Shown here one piece after another: positions 9,432 through 17,353 of a stretch of DNA of 64,000 nt. Source of the stretch: Microbacterium immunditiarum. GTDB taxonomy: Bacteria > Actinomycetota > Actinomycetes > Actinomycetales > Microbacteriaceae. Each line of letters starts with the position of its first letter. Within the stretch, counting starts at the first letter, position 1. Position numbers and translations under genes: made by a program. The stretch is taken from NCBI RefSeq assembly GCF_013409785.1, contig NZ_JACCBV010000001.1, forward strand, positions 1,674,001 to 1,738,000, written 5' to 3'. The notes beneath the pieces are model-generated. The model did no database searches. It saw only the letters and a program-made list of their open reading frames with translations, and was not told the DNA's origin.

Positions 9432-9503
9432 TGCCCCCGGAGAATTACGATATCTCGACCCACCGGTTAAAAGCCGGTTGCTCTGCCTCTGAGCTACGGG
9501 GGC
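9432..9503 (-). tRNA. tRNA-Lys(TTT)-like gene with an abnormal T arm
   Basis: The minus strand folds as a 72-nt cloverleaf: acceptor GCCCCCG/CGGGGGC, D stem GCTC/GAGC with loop AGAGGCA (A14, G18-G19 and A21 kept), anticodon stem ACCGG/CCGGT with loop CTTTTAA (anticodon TTT, Lys), and a 5-nt variable loop. The T arm is odd: stem GAGAT/TTCTC has a T-T mismatch where the conserved G53-C61 pair should be, and the loop ATCGTAA lacks T54 and A58. CCA is not encoded. It may be a functional but divergent tRNA, or one whose 3' half was replaced. Confidence 0.65.
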
Positions 9504-9511
9504 TGGGCGAA

Positions 9512-9801
9512 GTGCCGCAGAAGACCTGCGGCACCTGTCGGCAGTCTAAGCCACTCGCCGAGTTCAATCGAAAGCGTCCCGCGCAGACGGGCTTCAGGAA
9601 GTGTGCCTCGACTTCGACCATCGCCCCGGCAGCGACAAGCGCAAAGACGTCATGCGCATGGTCGATGAGGGCTTCTCGATCGCCGTTCTCACGGCCGAGA
9701 TCGCGAAGTGCGATGTGCGATGCCGCAACTGCCACGCCATCGTCACCCTCGAACGGGCGGGCGACAATTGGCGGTCGCGGGCGATGCAGGACGACCCCTG
9801 A
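9512..9801 (+). pseudogene. Broken HNH-endonuclease-like gene (internal deletion with frameshift)
   Basis: Two halves of one small protein lie in different frames. The first, from GTG 9512, reads KTCGTCRQSKPLAEF and on to GFRK, a zinc-ribbon-like start seen in small actinobacterial and phage HNH proteins. From about 9601 the next frame gives VCLDFDH...KRKDV, then AEIAKCDVRCRNCHAIVTL and ending WRSRAMQDDP, the typical HNH C-terminal half. The middle, with the second Cys pair and CVDCG-type block, is missing at the junction. It begins 8 nt beyond the 5' end of the tRNA-Lys-like gene on the opposite strand. The family call comes from pattern recognition. Confidence 0.6.
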
Positions 9802-9816
9802 CCCCCGACGGATGGG

Positions 9817-11322
9817 CTATTCGTTGCCTCCGCGGCCGTTGCCGCTGCCGCTGTTCGAGTCGCTGCGGTCTCCGTTGGCGCCGTTGTCGCCCGGTCCGCT
9901 GTTCGGGTTGCCCCCGCCGCTGCTTGAGCCTTCGGAGGTGCCGGAGACGCCGACCGGCTCGGCCGGCGCGTTGTCGGCGGGTCCCTGCTCGGCCTGCCGT
10001 TGCTCGATGGGCCTCTGGTTGATCGATCCCTGTTCGGCGGGAGCGGGGTCGCCGCGCTGATCGACCACCCCCTGGTCGACGGTCTGCTGCTCGACGGGAG
10101 CCTCGTCGACCGTCTCCTCGGCCACCGAGTCCTGAGGCTCCACTTCTGACGTGTACGCCGGGTTCGGACTGCGGTCGGTGAACGGCGCGGCGGCACCCAG
10201 CCCGGGCAGCCACATCACCATGACGATCGCGGCCGTGAGCAGCGCCGCGGCTGCGACGATTGCGACGAAGACGCCGCGCGTGCGCCGACGGCGAGGCGGC
10301 GCCGGGTGATCGCGATCCTCGATGGGGTAGGCCGACGGGTACACCGCGGTCGCGGCATCCGTCCTCTCGGGCACGGCGGCGATCGGCTTGGGCGTGACCG
10401 GCTCCTCGCGCATCCACTCGGCGGGAATCGTCAGCGGCTCGGTGCTCACGGTCACCGTGTCGGCGCGGGAACGCGCTACGGCGGCCTGGCCGGCGAGCGT
10501 CGCCGCGACTTCGAGGGCCGTCGGCCGGTCCTCGGGCCGTGAGGCCGTCATGCCCCGCAGCAGGCACTTCCACGTCTCATCGAGGTGCTCGGGGATCTCG
10601 GGCGACCGCACGAGGCGGGCGGTCACCGCGCCGAAGCCCTCGGCCTCGCCGAACGGCCGCCTGCCGGTCATCGCCTCGAGCAGCATGATGCCGAAGGCGT
10701 AGATGTCGGCCGGCGGTGCGGGCGCGGCCCCGCGCGCCTGCTCGGGGGCGATGTAGGCGATCGTGCCGATCACGATGCCCGGGTTCGTCATCCGCGCGGA
10801 GTCGAGCAGGTACGCGATTCCGAAGTCGGCGACCTTGGCACGCCACGGATGCCCCGGCAGGGGCGACTCGCACAGGAGGATGTTCGACGGCTTGATGTCG
10901 CGGTGCACGATGCCGGCGGCGTGGGCGAGATGGAGGCCCTCTGCGATGTCGACGGCGATCGCCGCGAGCTCGTCCTGATCGACCGGGCCATCGGCGATGA
11001 GGTCGCGCAGGGTGCGCCCTTCGACGTGCTCCATCACGAGGAAGCTGACGTCGTCGCGCGATACGTGGGCGTCGAAGAGGGTCACGAGCGAGTGGTGGTT
11101 GAGCGTCGCGAGGGCCGACGTCTCGGCCTCGGCGCGCTCCTGGCCGCCCGGCTCGGAGAACGGACCCTGGAGCATCTTGATGGCGACCGTGCGGTGCAGC
11201 AGCGTGTCCTCCGCGCGGTAGACGCGGGCCATCCCGCCGACGCCGATGCACTCCTCGAGGCGATACCGCCCACCGAGCAGCTCGCCGGTGGCCGGTCCGC
11301 TGATCTCGCGTACATCCGTCAT
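9817..11322 (-). CDS. Membrane-anchored serine/threonine protein kinase
   Basis: A 501-residue Hanks-type kinase. Visible kinase elements are the Gly loop (IGVGGMARVY, about 26-35), Lys49 in VAIKM, the catalytic loop HRDIKPSN (Asp142), DFG at 166-168 and APEQ. A Lys/Arg-rich juxtamembrane stretch precedes one transmembrane helix near 346-370. The extracellular tail of about 130 residues has no PASTA repeats; it is rich in Gln, Asn, Glu and Pro with short repeated units such as DQG, EQG and NQRPIEQRQ, ending in a Gly/Asn/Ser linker. The ATG at 11322 follows AGGGGG by 9 nt. It resembles PknA/PknB relatives, but the target is unknown. Confidence 0.9.
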   Translation of the reverse strand: MTDVREISGPATGELLGGRYRLEECIGVGGMARVYRAEDTLLHRTVAIKMLQGPFSEPGGQERAEAETSALATLNHHSLVTLFDAHVSRDDVSFLVMEHVEGRTLRDLIADGPVDQDELAAIAVDIAEGLHLAHAAGIVHRDIKPSNILLCESPLPGHPWRAKVADFGIAYLLDSARMTNPGIVIGTIAYIAPEQARGAAPAPPADIYAFGIMLLEAMTGRRPFGEAEGFGAVTARLVRSPEIPEHLDETWKCLLRGMTASRPEDRPTALEVAATLAGQAAVARSRADTVTVSTEPLTIPAEWMREEPVTPKPIAAVPERTDAATAVYPSAYPIEDRDHPAPPRRRRTRGVFVAIVAAAALLTAAIVMVMWLPGLGAAAPFTDRSPNPAYTSEVEPQDSVAEETVDEAPVEQQTVDQGVVDQRGDPAPAEQGSINQRPIEQRQAEQGPADNAPAEPVGVSGTSEGSSSGGGNPNSGPGDNGANGDRSDSNSGSGNGRGGNE

Positions 11323-11468
11323 GATCTGAATCCCCCTGCCCGTCAACACGGCCTCGTGACTCGGGCAGGTTCACGCTACGCTTCGCCCCCTTCCCGCCAA
11401 GACGCCCTTGACCTGGCGGCCGATCGATGCAAGGGCCACCCCGCGGGGCCGCCTCCGAGGGCCGGGAG

Positions 11469-11474
11469 TACCCT
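11469..11474 (+). promoter_or_regulatory. -10-like hexamer TACCCT, 7 nt before the GTG at 11482
   Basis: TACCCT is followed by 7 nt (TGACCGG) and then the start codon, with no Shine-Dalgarno sequence. This is the expected layout of a leaderless transcript starting at or next to the GTG. Inference from spacing. Confidence 0.5.
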
Positions 11475-11481
11475 TGACCGG

Positions 11482-12117
11482 GTGAGCGAATCGAGGGATT
11501 TCCACAAGCCCGTACGGCGGCCGGCCGAGCTCTTCGACCGGCTGTTCTCGGCTGAGGACCCTGCTGAGGTCTCGCGCGTCGCCCACGCCACGGCGAGCGC
11601 GCTGCTCACGCGCGTGCGGGAGAAGCCCGACTCGGCCGTCGTCGAGCGGCTCGTCGCGTTCACCGACGACCACGGCATCGACGACATCGCGGAGCTGTGG
11701 TCGCGGTCGCCCGCCCGGTCCCTTCCGGGCGCGCTGTGGCGGCTGTACCTGCTGCAGCTGATGATCCATGACGATCCCATCACCGCCGCCCTGCTGTACG
11801 AGCGGGGGCGCAGCGAGCTCATGTCCGCCGACGACGTCATCGCCGGGGCGCCGTCGCCCGCCGGTCCCGACGAGCTCGTCGCGCTCGTCGACACGATCCT
11901 GCGCGGACTGTTCCAGGGCGACTTCGCGGTCGCGCTCGATCGCGCAGCGGCCTTCTGCCGCGTGCAGGCGTCGGGCGCGAGCCATCTGGCCGACGACTAC
12001 GAGGGCACCGAGCCCGACCGGGCGTCCGCCCTCACGACGCGCGCGTTGCGCCTGTCGACCTACGCCGTGGACCTCACCGCGTGCGCGGCCCTGTGGCGGC
12101 GCGACTCGCTGACCTGA
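11482..12117 (+). CDS. Conserved hypothetical protein, soluble, mostly helical
   Basis: I do not assign a function to this 211-residue protein. It begins VSESRDFHKPVRRPAELFDRLF and contains no membrane segment, signal peptide or catalytic motif that I recognise. The segment LFSAEDPAEVSRVAHATASALLTRV and several Leu/Ala-rich stretches suggest a helical fold. Similar proteins occur in Microbacteriaceae, to my recollection sometimes mislabelled as an RNA polymerase beta subunit; nothing here supports that label. The GTG start is chosen because it follows a -10-like hexamer by 7 nt. It is divergent from the kinase gene and separated from pabC by a structured intergenic stretch. Confidence 0.75.
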   Translation: MSESRDFHKPVRRPAELFDRLFSAEDPAEVSRVAHATASALLTRVREKPDSAVVERLVAFTDDHGIDDIAELWSRSPARSLPGALWRLYLLQLMIHDDPITAALLYERGRSELMSADDVIAGAPSPAGPDELVALVDTILRGLFQGDFAVALDRAAAFCRVQASGASHLADDYEGTEPDRASALTTRALRLSTYAVDLTACAALWRRDSLT

Positions 12118-12145
12118 AGCGGCGGAGACCCGCGGGTACGAGAGT

Positions 12146-12223
12146 GCCGGGCCGCAGAACGCCTCTCGGCGCGAGGCCGCTCGCAGCGGCAGAAGTTGGA
12201 GCCCGGGGTTACTGCGGCCCGGC
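12146..12223. ncRNA. Candidate structured RNA or complex hairpin in the pabC upstream region
   Basis: A perfect 12-bp inverted repeat (GCCGGGCCGCAG at 12146-12157, CTGCGGCCCGGC at 12212-12223) encloses 54 nt. That interior can itself form small hairpins: CGCC-TCTC-GGCG or GCCTC/GAGGC, and GCCGC-TCGCA-GCGGC. The whole could fold as a closed multi-branch structure on either strand. No T tract follows, so it is not a classical terminator. It does not match the folate riboswitch consensus I know. It could be a cis-regulatory leader, a small RNA or a decayed element. Confidence 0.4.
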
Positions 12224-12268
12224 CGATCCAGTGTAACGGCTGCGGACGGTGGTCTATTCCGGCGCGAT

Positions 12269-12274
12269 TAGGCT
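12269..12274 (+). promoter_or_regulatory. -10-like hexamer TAGGCT, 6 nt before the pabC ATG
   Basis: TAGGCT ends 6 nt before the ATG at 12281. The intervening CGGAGG touches the start codon, too close to act as a normal ribosome site, so leaderless initiation is the likelier reading. Confidence 0.45.
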
Positions 12275-12280
12275 CGGAGG

Positions 12281-13165
12281 ATGACCTGGCGTTTCGCGCT
12301 CGTGATCGAGCCCGCGGCATCCGATGATCCCCGTCACGATTTCGCCGGCACGTTCACGGTCATCGACGCGTCGGCTCCCGCCCTCACCGTCGGTGAGCTG
12401 AGCACGCAGCGCGGCGACGGCGTCTTCGAGTCGATCGGGGTCGTCGACGGCCACGCGCAGGAGGTCGCGGCGCACCTCGAGCGCCTCACGCACTCGGCGG
12501 CGCTGTGCGATCTGCCGGTGCCGCATCTCGAGCAGTGGCGCCAGGCTGTCGCGGTTGCCGCGGCCGCGTGCGGGCCGGGTGAGGCTGTCATCAAGCTCAT
12601 CCTGAGCCGCGGCATCGAGCACGGCCCGACGCCCACCGCTTGGGTCATCGCGGCCCCGGCCGCCGACAACACGTCCGCGCGCGAGCGCGGGGTCCGCGTC
12701 GTGACGCTCGACCGCGGCTACGGCATCGACACGCCGTCGCGGGCGCCGTGGCTGCTGCTGGGTGCGAAGACGCTGTCGTACGCGGTCAACATGGCCGCGA
12801 TCCGCGAAGCGAAGCGCCGCGGCGCCGACGACGCCGTGTTCGTGTCGTCGGACGGCTTCGTGCTCGAAGGACCGACGTCGTCGGTCATCCTGCGCCGCGG
12901 CGATGTGTTCGTGACGCCCACTCCCGGCGCGGGGATCCTGCACGGCACGACCCAGCTCAGCCTCTTCGACGAGCTCGAGCGGCGCGGCTTCCAGACCGCC
13001 TACGAAGACGTGCCGGTGGCGGCTCTGCGAGAGGCGGATGCCGCGTGGCTCGTCTCGAGCGTGCGCCTGGCCGTCCCCGTGGTGGCCGTCGACGGGGAGC
13101 CCCTGCCGTTCGATCCCCCCTTCACCGGGTCGCTCAATGCGTACCTGCTGAGCCCGCGCGACTGA
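12281..13165 (+). CDS. pabC: Class IV PLP aminotransferase, probable aminodeoxychorismate lyase
   Basis: A 294-residue fold-type IV PLP enzyme. Lys163 in LLGAKTLSYAVNM is the Schiff-base lysine, and FVLEGPTSSV (Glu196) is the conserved PLP-contact segment. The family includes branched-chain aminotransferases, D-amino-acid transaminases and aminodeoxychorismate lyase. PabC is preferred because of the pabC / nitrobindin-like / YgfZ / GlnR / pst neighbourhood that I recall from mycobacteria. PabC releases pyruvate from 4-amino-4-deoxychorismate to give p-aminobenzoate for folate. It is convergent with pstB. Confidence 0.78.
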   Translation: MTWRFALVIEPAASDDPRHDFAGTFTVIDASAPALTVGELSTQRGDGVFESIGVVDGHAQEVAAHLERLTHSAALCDLPVPHLEQWRQAVAVAAAACGPGEAVIKLILSRGIEHGPTPTAWVIAAPAADNTSARERGVRVVTLDRGYGIDTPSRAPWLLLGAKTLSYAVNMAAIREAKRRGADDAVFVSSDGFVLEGPTSSVILRRGDVFVTPTPGAGILHGTTQLSLFDELERRGFQTAYEDVPVAALREADAAWLVSSVRLAVPVVAVDGEPLPFDPPFTGSLNAYLLSPRD

Positions 13166-13188
13166 GCCTGGGCGACTGAGCCTGCGGA

Positions 13189-13968
13189 CTATCCGAACCG
13201 GCCGGAGACGTAGTCCTCGGTGGCCTGCACCGACGGCGTCGTGAAGATCGTACGCGTGTCGTCGTACTCGATGAGCTTGCCCGGCTTGCCCGTGCCGGCG
13301 ATGTTGAAGAAGGCGGTCCTGTCGGACACGCGGGACGCCTGCTGCATGTTGTGCGTCACGATGACGATCGTGTACTCCTGCTTGAGCTCGGCGATCAGCT
13401 CCTCGATCGCGTAGGTGGAGATCGGATCGAGGGCCGAGCACGGCTCGTCCATGAGAAGCACGTCGGGCGACACCGCGATCGCGCGCGCGATGCACAGTCG
13501 CTGCTGCTGACCGCCCGACAGACCCGAGCCGGGCTTGTCGAGCCGGTCCTTCACCTCGTTCCACAGGTTCGCGCCGCGCAGCGAGCGCTCGACGAGGTCG
13601 TCGGCGTCGGACTTCGAGATGCGCCGGTTGTTGAGCTTGACGCCTGCCAGAACGTTCTCGCGGATCGACATCGTCGGGAACGGGTTCGGCCGCTGGAAGA
13701 CCATTCCGACCTGGCGGCGTACGAGCACGGGGTCGACGTTGGGCTCATACAGATTCTCGCCGTCCAGCAGCACCTCGCCCTCGACACGCGCGCCGGGGAT
13801 CACCTCGTGCATGCGGTTGAGGGTGCGCAGGAATGTCGACTTGCCGCAGCCCGACGGGCCGATGAAGGCCGTGACGCTGCGCGGTTCGATGTCGAGGCTC
13901 ACACCCTCGACGGCCAGGAAGTCGCCGTAGTAGACGTTCAGGTCGTTGACTTCGATGCTCTTGGACAC
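13189..13968 (-). CDS. pstB: Phosphate ABC transporter ATP-binding protein
   Basis: The 259-residue ATPase of the high-affinity phosphate importer. Walker A is GPSGCGKST, the signature LSGGQQQRL, Walker [13 protein letters not shown] and the switch His lies in IVTHNMQQ. Length and sequence are canonical for PstB. It is the last gene of pstS-pstC-pstA-pstB on the minus strand. The GTG start at 13968 follows GAGGA closely. It drives import and, with PhoU, takes part in phosphate signalling to SenX3-RegX3. Confidence 0.97.
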   Translation of the reverse strand: MSKSIEVNDLNVYYGDFLAVEGVSLDIEPRSVTAFIGPSGCGKSTFLRTLNRMHEVIPGARVEGEVLLDGENLYEPNVDPVLVRRQVGMVFQRPNPFPTMSIRENVLAGVKLNNRRISKSDADDLVERSLRGANLWNEVKDRLDKPGSGLSGGQQQRLCIARAIAVSPDVLLMDEPCSALDPISTYAIEELIAELKQEYTIVIVTHNMQQASRVSDRTAFFNIAGTGKPGKLIEYDDTRTIFTTPSVQATEDYVSGRFG

Positions 13969-14012
13969 GATTCCTCTTGGTTCGATTCACTGGTTCGGGG
14001 CCGGTCGGGCGC

Positions 14013-15122
14013 TCATCGGCCGAGCTTGGGGGAGAAGATCCTCGCGACGCCGCGCGCGATGAGATTCAGCACCATGACGATCACGATCAGCGTCAGCGCG
14101 GCGGCCCACGCACGGTCGATGTATGCCTGCGCTGGTATGCCCTGGTTCATGTACTGGGAGTAGGCGAAGACGGGAAGGGTCATCATCCGGCCCTCGAAGA
14201 GGTTGTAGTTCATAGAGGTGGTGACGCCCGCCGTCAGAAGCAGGGGCGCCGTCTCGCCGATGACGCGCGAGATCGACAGCATCACGCCCGTCGTGATCCC
14301 GGCCATCGAGGTGGGCAGCACGACCTTCACGATCGTGCGCCACTTCGGCACGCCGAGCGCATAGGACGCCTCTCGCAGCTCATTCGGCACGAGGCGCAGC
14401 ATCTCTTCGCTCGAGCGGACGACGACCGGGATCATGAGGACCGCGAGCGAGACTGAGCCCATGATGCCGAGTCGGATGCCGGGACCGAAGATGAGGGCGA
14501 AGACGGCGTACGCGAACAGGCCCGCGACGATCGAGGGGATGCCGGTCATGACGTCGACGAGGAACGTGATGCCGCGCGCGACGCGCCTGCCCTCGCCGTA
14601 CTCGATGAGATAGATCGCGGTGAAGATGCCGATCGGGATCGAGATGACCGCAGCCGCGAGCGTGATCAGGAGCGTACCCACGATCGCGTGGAGCGCGCCG
14701 CCGCCTTCGCCCACGACGTTGCGCATCGACATCGAGAAGAAGTCGGCAGAGATGCCCGCGATGCCGTTGACGACGACCGTCCATGCGACCGAGACGAGCG
14801 GGATCATCGCGATCGCGAAGGCGACCGTGACCACTCCGGTCACCAGGCGGTCGACGGCGCGACGTCGGCCCTCGACGAGGGTCGATACCGAGGTGATGAG
14901 CACCAGGTACAGGAGCGCCGAGACGATCGCCCAGCCGGCGATGTTGAATCCCGTGCCGTCCGCGAGCGCGAACACTCCCATCAGCAGCGCCCCGAAGATC
15001 GCGCTCGCGACGAGGATCGCCCACGGGACCCATCCCGACAGGTGGCCGCTGGTCAGCCGCCGCGTCGGGTCCGTCGCCGTCGACGGCGCGGGCGACGAGG
15101 GGGGAGCAGTCGTCACGGTCAT
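14013..15122 (-). CDS. pstA: Phosphate ABC transporter permease
   Basis: A 369-residue inner-membrane permease. The EAA-type loop appears as ELREASYALGVPKWRTIVKVVLP, and GTLLITLAAAVISIPIGI opens the permease domain. The N-terminus carries a cytoplasmic extension (about 30 residues rich in Thr, Ser and Pro) and an extra helix pair, making it longer than E. coli PstA (296). It starts 1 nt after the pstC stop, so translation is probably coupled. It forms the channel with PstC. Confidence 0.95.
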   Translation of the reverse strand: MTVTTAPPSSPAPSTATDPTRRLTSGHLSGWVPWAILVASAIFGALLMGVFALADGTGFNIAGWAIVSALLYLVLITSVSTLVEGRRRAVDRLVTGVVTVAFAIAMIPLVSVAWTVVVNGIAGISADFFSMSMRNVVGEGGGALHAIVGTLLITLAAAVISIPIGIFTAIYLIEYGEGRRVARGITFLVDVMTGIPSIVAGLFAYAVFALIFGPGIRLGIMGSVSLAVLMIPVVVRSSEEMLRLVPNELREASYALGVPKWRTIVKVVLPTSMAGITTGVMLSISRVIGETAPLLLTAGVTTSMNYNLFEGRMMTLPVFAYSQYMNQGIPAQAYIDRAWAAALTLIVIVMVLNLIARGVARIFSPKLGR

Positions 15123-15123
15123 G

Positions 15124-16074
15124 TCAGTTGGCCCCCGAGAATTCCTTGCGACGGCTGACGATCCAGCGCGCGAGCGCGTTCACGGCGAACGTCACGATGA
15201 AGAGGATGAGGCCCGTGGCGATGAGGACGTTGATGTTCGTCCCGTAGGCCTCGGGGAAGGTCAGGGCGATGTTGGCGGGGATCGTGCCCGGATTCTCGGA
15301 GGTGAAGAGCCGGAAGGTGATGATGTTCGCCGATGAGAGGACCATCGCCACCGCCATCGTCTCGCCGAGCGCGCGACCGAGGCCGAGCATCGATGCCGAC
15401 ACGATGCCGCTGCGGCCGAAGGGGAACACCGCCATCCGGATCATCTCCCACCGGGTCGCGCCGAGCGCGAGGGCGGCTTCCTCGTGGAGGACCGGGGTCT
15501 GCAGGAAGATCTCCCGGCAGATCGCGGTGATGATCGGCACGACCATCACCGCGAGCACGATGGCGGCGGTGAAGATCGTGCGGCCGGTGCCGGACACGGT
15601 TCCGCCGAACAGGGGGAACCATCCCATGTTCGCGTTGAGCCACACGTAGACGGGCTGGACGGCCGGGGCGAGCACGAGGATCCCCCAGAGGCCGAACACG
15701 ACGGACGGCACCGCGGCGAGCAGGTCGACGATGTAGCCGAGCCCCTGGGCGAGCCGTCGTGGCGCGTAGTGCGAGATGAAGAGGGCGACGCCCACCGACA
15801 GCGGCACCGCCATCACAAGGGCGAGGAGAGAGGCCCAGACCGTGCCGAAGGCGAGCGGCCAGACATAGTCCCAGAAGCTGCCACTCAGGATCGAGGCGGT
15901 CTCGGGCGTCGCGGTCATGCCGGGGATCGACTGGACGATGAGGAAGATCGCGACGGCGGCGAGCGTCACGAGGATCATGGTTCCGGCAGCCAGCGCGGTC
16001 GCCGAGAACCATCGGTCGCCCGGTCGCTGCTTCGCCTTGGGCGGCGCCGGTGCCGGAGCGATTGTCGTCGTCAT
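15124..16074 (-). CDS. pstC: Phosphate ABC transporter permease
   Basis: A 316-residue permease with six predicted helices and the coupling-helix motif EEAALALGATRWEMIRM. The GRALGETMAVAM segment is typical of PstC. The ATG at 16074 is preferred over an upstream in-frame codon because the protein then begins MTTTIAPAP as in relatives; the nearest ribosome-like sequence, AGGGA, is about 11 nt away. A strong hairpin separates it from pstS, suggesting lower expression than the binding protein. Confidence 0.94.
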   Translation of the reverse strand: MTTTIAPAPAPPKAKQRPGDRWFSATALAAGTMILVTLAAVAIFLIVQSIPGMTATPETASILSGSFWDYVWPLAFGTVWASLLALVMAVPLSVGVALFISHYAPRRLAQGLGYIVDLLAAVPSVVFGLWGILVLAPAVQPVYVWLNANMGWFPLFGGTVSGTGRTIFTAAIVLAVMVVPIITAICREIFLQTPVLHEEAALALGATRWEMIRMAVFPFGRSGIVSASMLGLGRALGETMAVAMVLSSANIITFRLFTSENPGTIPANIALTFPEAYGTNINVLIATGLILFIVTFAVNALARWIVSRRKEFSGAN

Positions 16075-16109
16075 GGGGTGCTGGTCCCTCTGTCGGCCTC
16101 TCATGGGTT

Positions 16110-16142
16110 CACCCGGCCCGGCATGAGACGCCGGGCCGGGTG
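16110..16142 (-). terminator. Strong intercistronic hairpin between pstS and pstC
   Basis: A 13-bp perfect stem (core CCCGGCCCGGC / GCCGGGCCGGG) with the 7-nt loop ATGAGAC. No T tract follows on the minus strand, so full termination is not expected. Its place just after the binding-protein gene suits partial termination or protection of the pstS mRNA end, giving more PstS than permease. Function is inferred. Confidence 0.65.
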
Positions 16143-16158
16143 CGGGTGGTGTGTGGAG

Positions 16159-17259
16159 TTACTCGGTGACGATCAGGTCGAGCGCCGACTGCATCGACTC
16201 GCGCTGCGAGTCCGAGATGGGAGCGCTGCCGGCGGCCTCAGCCGCGGCTTGCTGACCCTCGGGGCTGATGACGTACTCGAGGAAGCCCTTCACGAGCGGT
16301 GCGATCGCCGCGTCGGCGTACTCCTCGCAGGCGACCATGTAGCTCACGAGCACGATCGGGTACGCGGCCTCGTCCGGCGTGCGGTCGAGGGCGATCGCGA
16401 GGTCGCCCGCAGTGCGGCCCTCCTCCAGGGGGGACGCGTCGACGATCGCCGCCGCCGCCTCGGGTGAGTACGAGACGAACTCATCGCCGATCTGCACCGC
16501 GACCGTGCCGAAGCCCTCGGCACGGGACGCGTCGGCGTAGCCGATCGTCCCGGTGCCGCCGTCGACGGCCGCGACGACGCCCGAGGTCTGAGGCGCGGCC
16601 TCGCCGCTCTGCAACGGCCACACGCCATCCGGCTCCCACGTCCACACGTCGGGTGCGGCCTGGAAGAGGTAGTCGGTGAAGTTCTCGGTGGTGCCCGAGT
16701 CGTCGGCGCGGTGCACCGGCGTGATCGCGAGGTCGGGCAGCTCGGTGCCCTCGTTCAGCGCGGCGATGGCGGGGTCGTTCCAGTTGGTGATCTCACCCGC
16801 GAAGATGCCGGCGATGGTCGCGGCATCCATGTTGAGCGTGTCGACCCCGTCGAGGTTGAAGATCACGGCGATCGGCGAGATGTACGAGGGAAGCTGGATG
16901 ATGCCCGAGCCGTCGACGCACGCGTCGAACGGGCCCTCGGCGATCTCGTCGGTCGTGAACGCGCGGTCCGACCCGGCGAAGTCGACGGCGCCCGCCTGGA
17001 ACGATTCGCGACCCGCGCCGGAGCCCGACGGCTCGTACGTGACGGTCGCGTCGGAGTTGAGGGTCTGGAAGCCGGCGGCCCAGGCCTGCACGGCGACGTC
17101 CTGCGAGGACGCCCCTGCGGCCGCGAGCTGCCCCGACAGGGTGGGGGTGTCGGGGTCAGTGGCGTCGCCACCGCTCTGCTCGTTCGCGGCGCAGGCCGAC
17201 AGCGTGAGGGCCGCGATTGCGGCGACAGCGCCCACCTGGGCGATGCGGGAGATCTTCAC
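16159..17259 (-). CDS. pstS: Phosphate-binding lipoprotein of the Pst transporter
   Basis: A 366-residue periplasmic-type binding protein anchored as a lipoprotein. The signal peptide ends in the lipobox LSAC with Cys23. Phosphate-binding segments typical of PstS are visible: AAGASSQ, PSGSGAGRESF near residue 80, SDRAFT, and RADDSGTTENF. The GTG start at 17259 is placed by GAAGGA 6 nt upstream. It heads pstSCAB and has a PHO-box-like direct repeat in its promoter region, so phosphate-starvation induction is likely. Confidence 0.95.
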   Translation of the reverse strand: MKISRIAQVGAVAAIAALTLSACAANEQSGGDATDPDTPTLSGQLAAAGASSQDVAVQAWAAGFQTLNSDATVTYEPSGSGAGRESFQAGAVDFAGSDRAFTTDEIAEGPFDACVDGSGIIQLPSYISPIAVIFNLDGVDTLNMDAATIAGIFAGEITNWNDPAIAALNEGTELPDLAITPVHRADDSGTTENFTDYLFQAAPDVWTWEPDGVWPLQSGEAAPQTSGVVAAVDGGTGTIGYADASRAEGFGTVAVQIGDEFVSYSPEAAAAIVDASPLEEGRTAGDLAIALDRTPDEAAYPIVLVSYMVACEEYADAAIAPLVKGFLEYVISPEGQQAAAEAAGSAPISDSQRESMQSALDLIVTE

Positions 17260-17353
17260 AGTGGATCCTTCTTCACGTTTCAGGGATTGAGTCACCCGGT
17301 GCGGGGTTCGCACTGAAACGTAGACACCGGTCGTTACCAGAGTGGAGTGCGCC

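Noticed and set aside
11482..12117. Labelling this protein as an RNA polymerase beta subunit
   Set aside because: It has 211 residues and none of the conserved beta-subunit regions; a database label of that kind would be an annotation error.
12118..12280. A tetrahydrofolate riboswitch controlling pabC
   Set aside because: The structure does not match the consensus I know for that riboswitch, and the proposed pabC promoter lies downstream of it.
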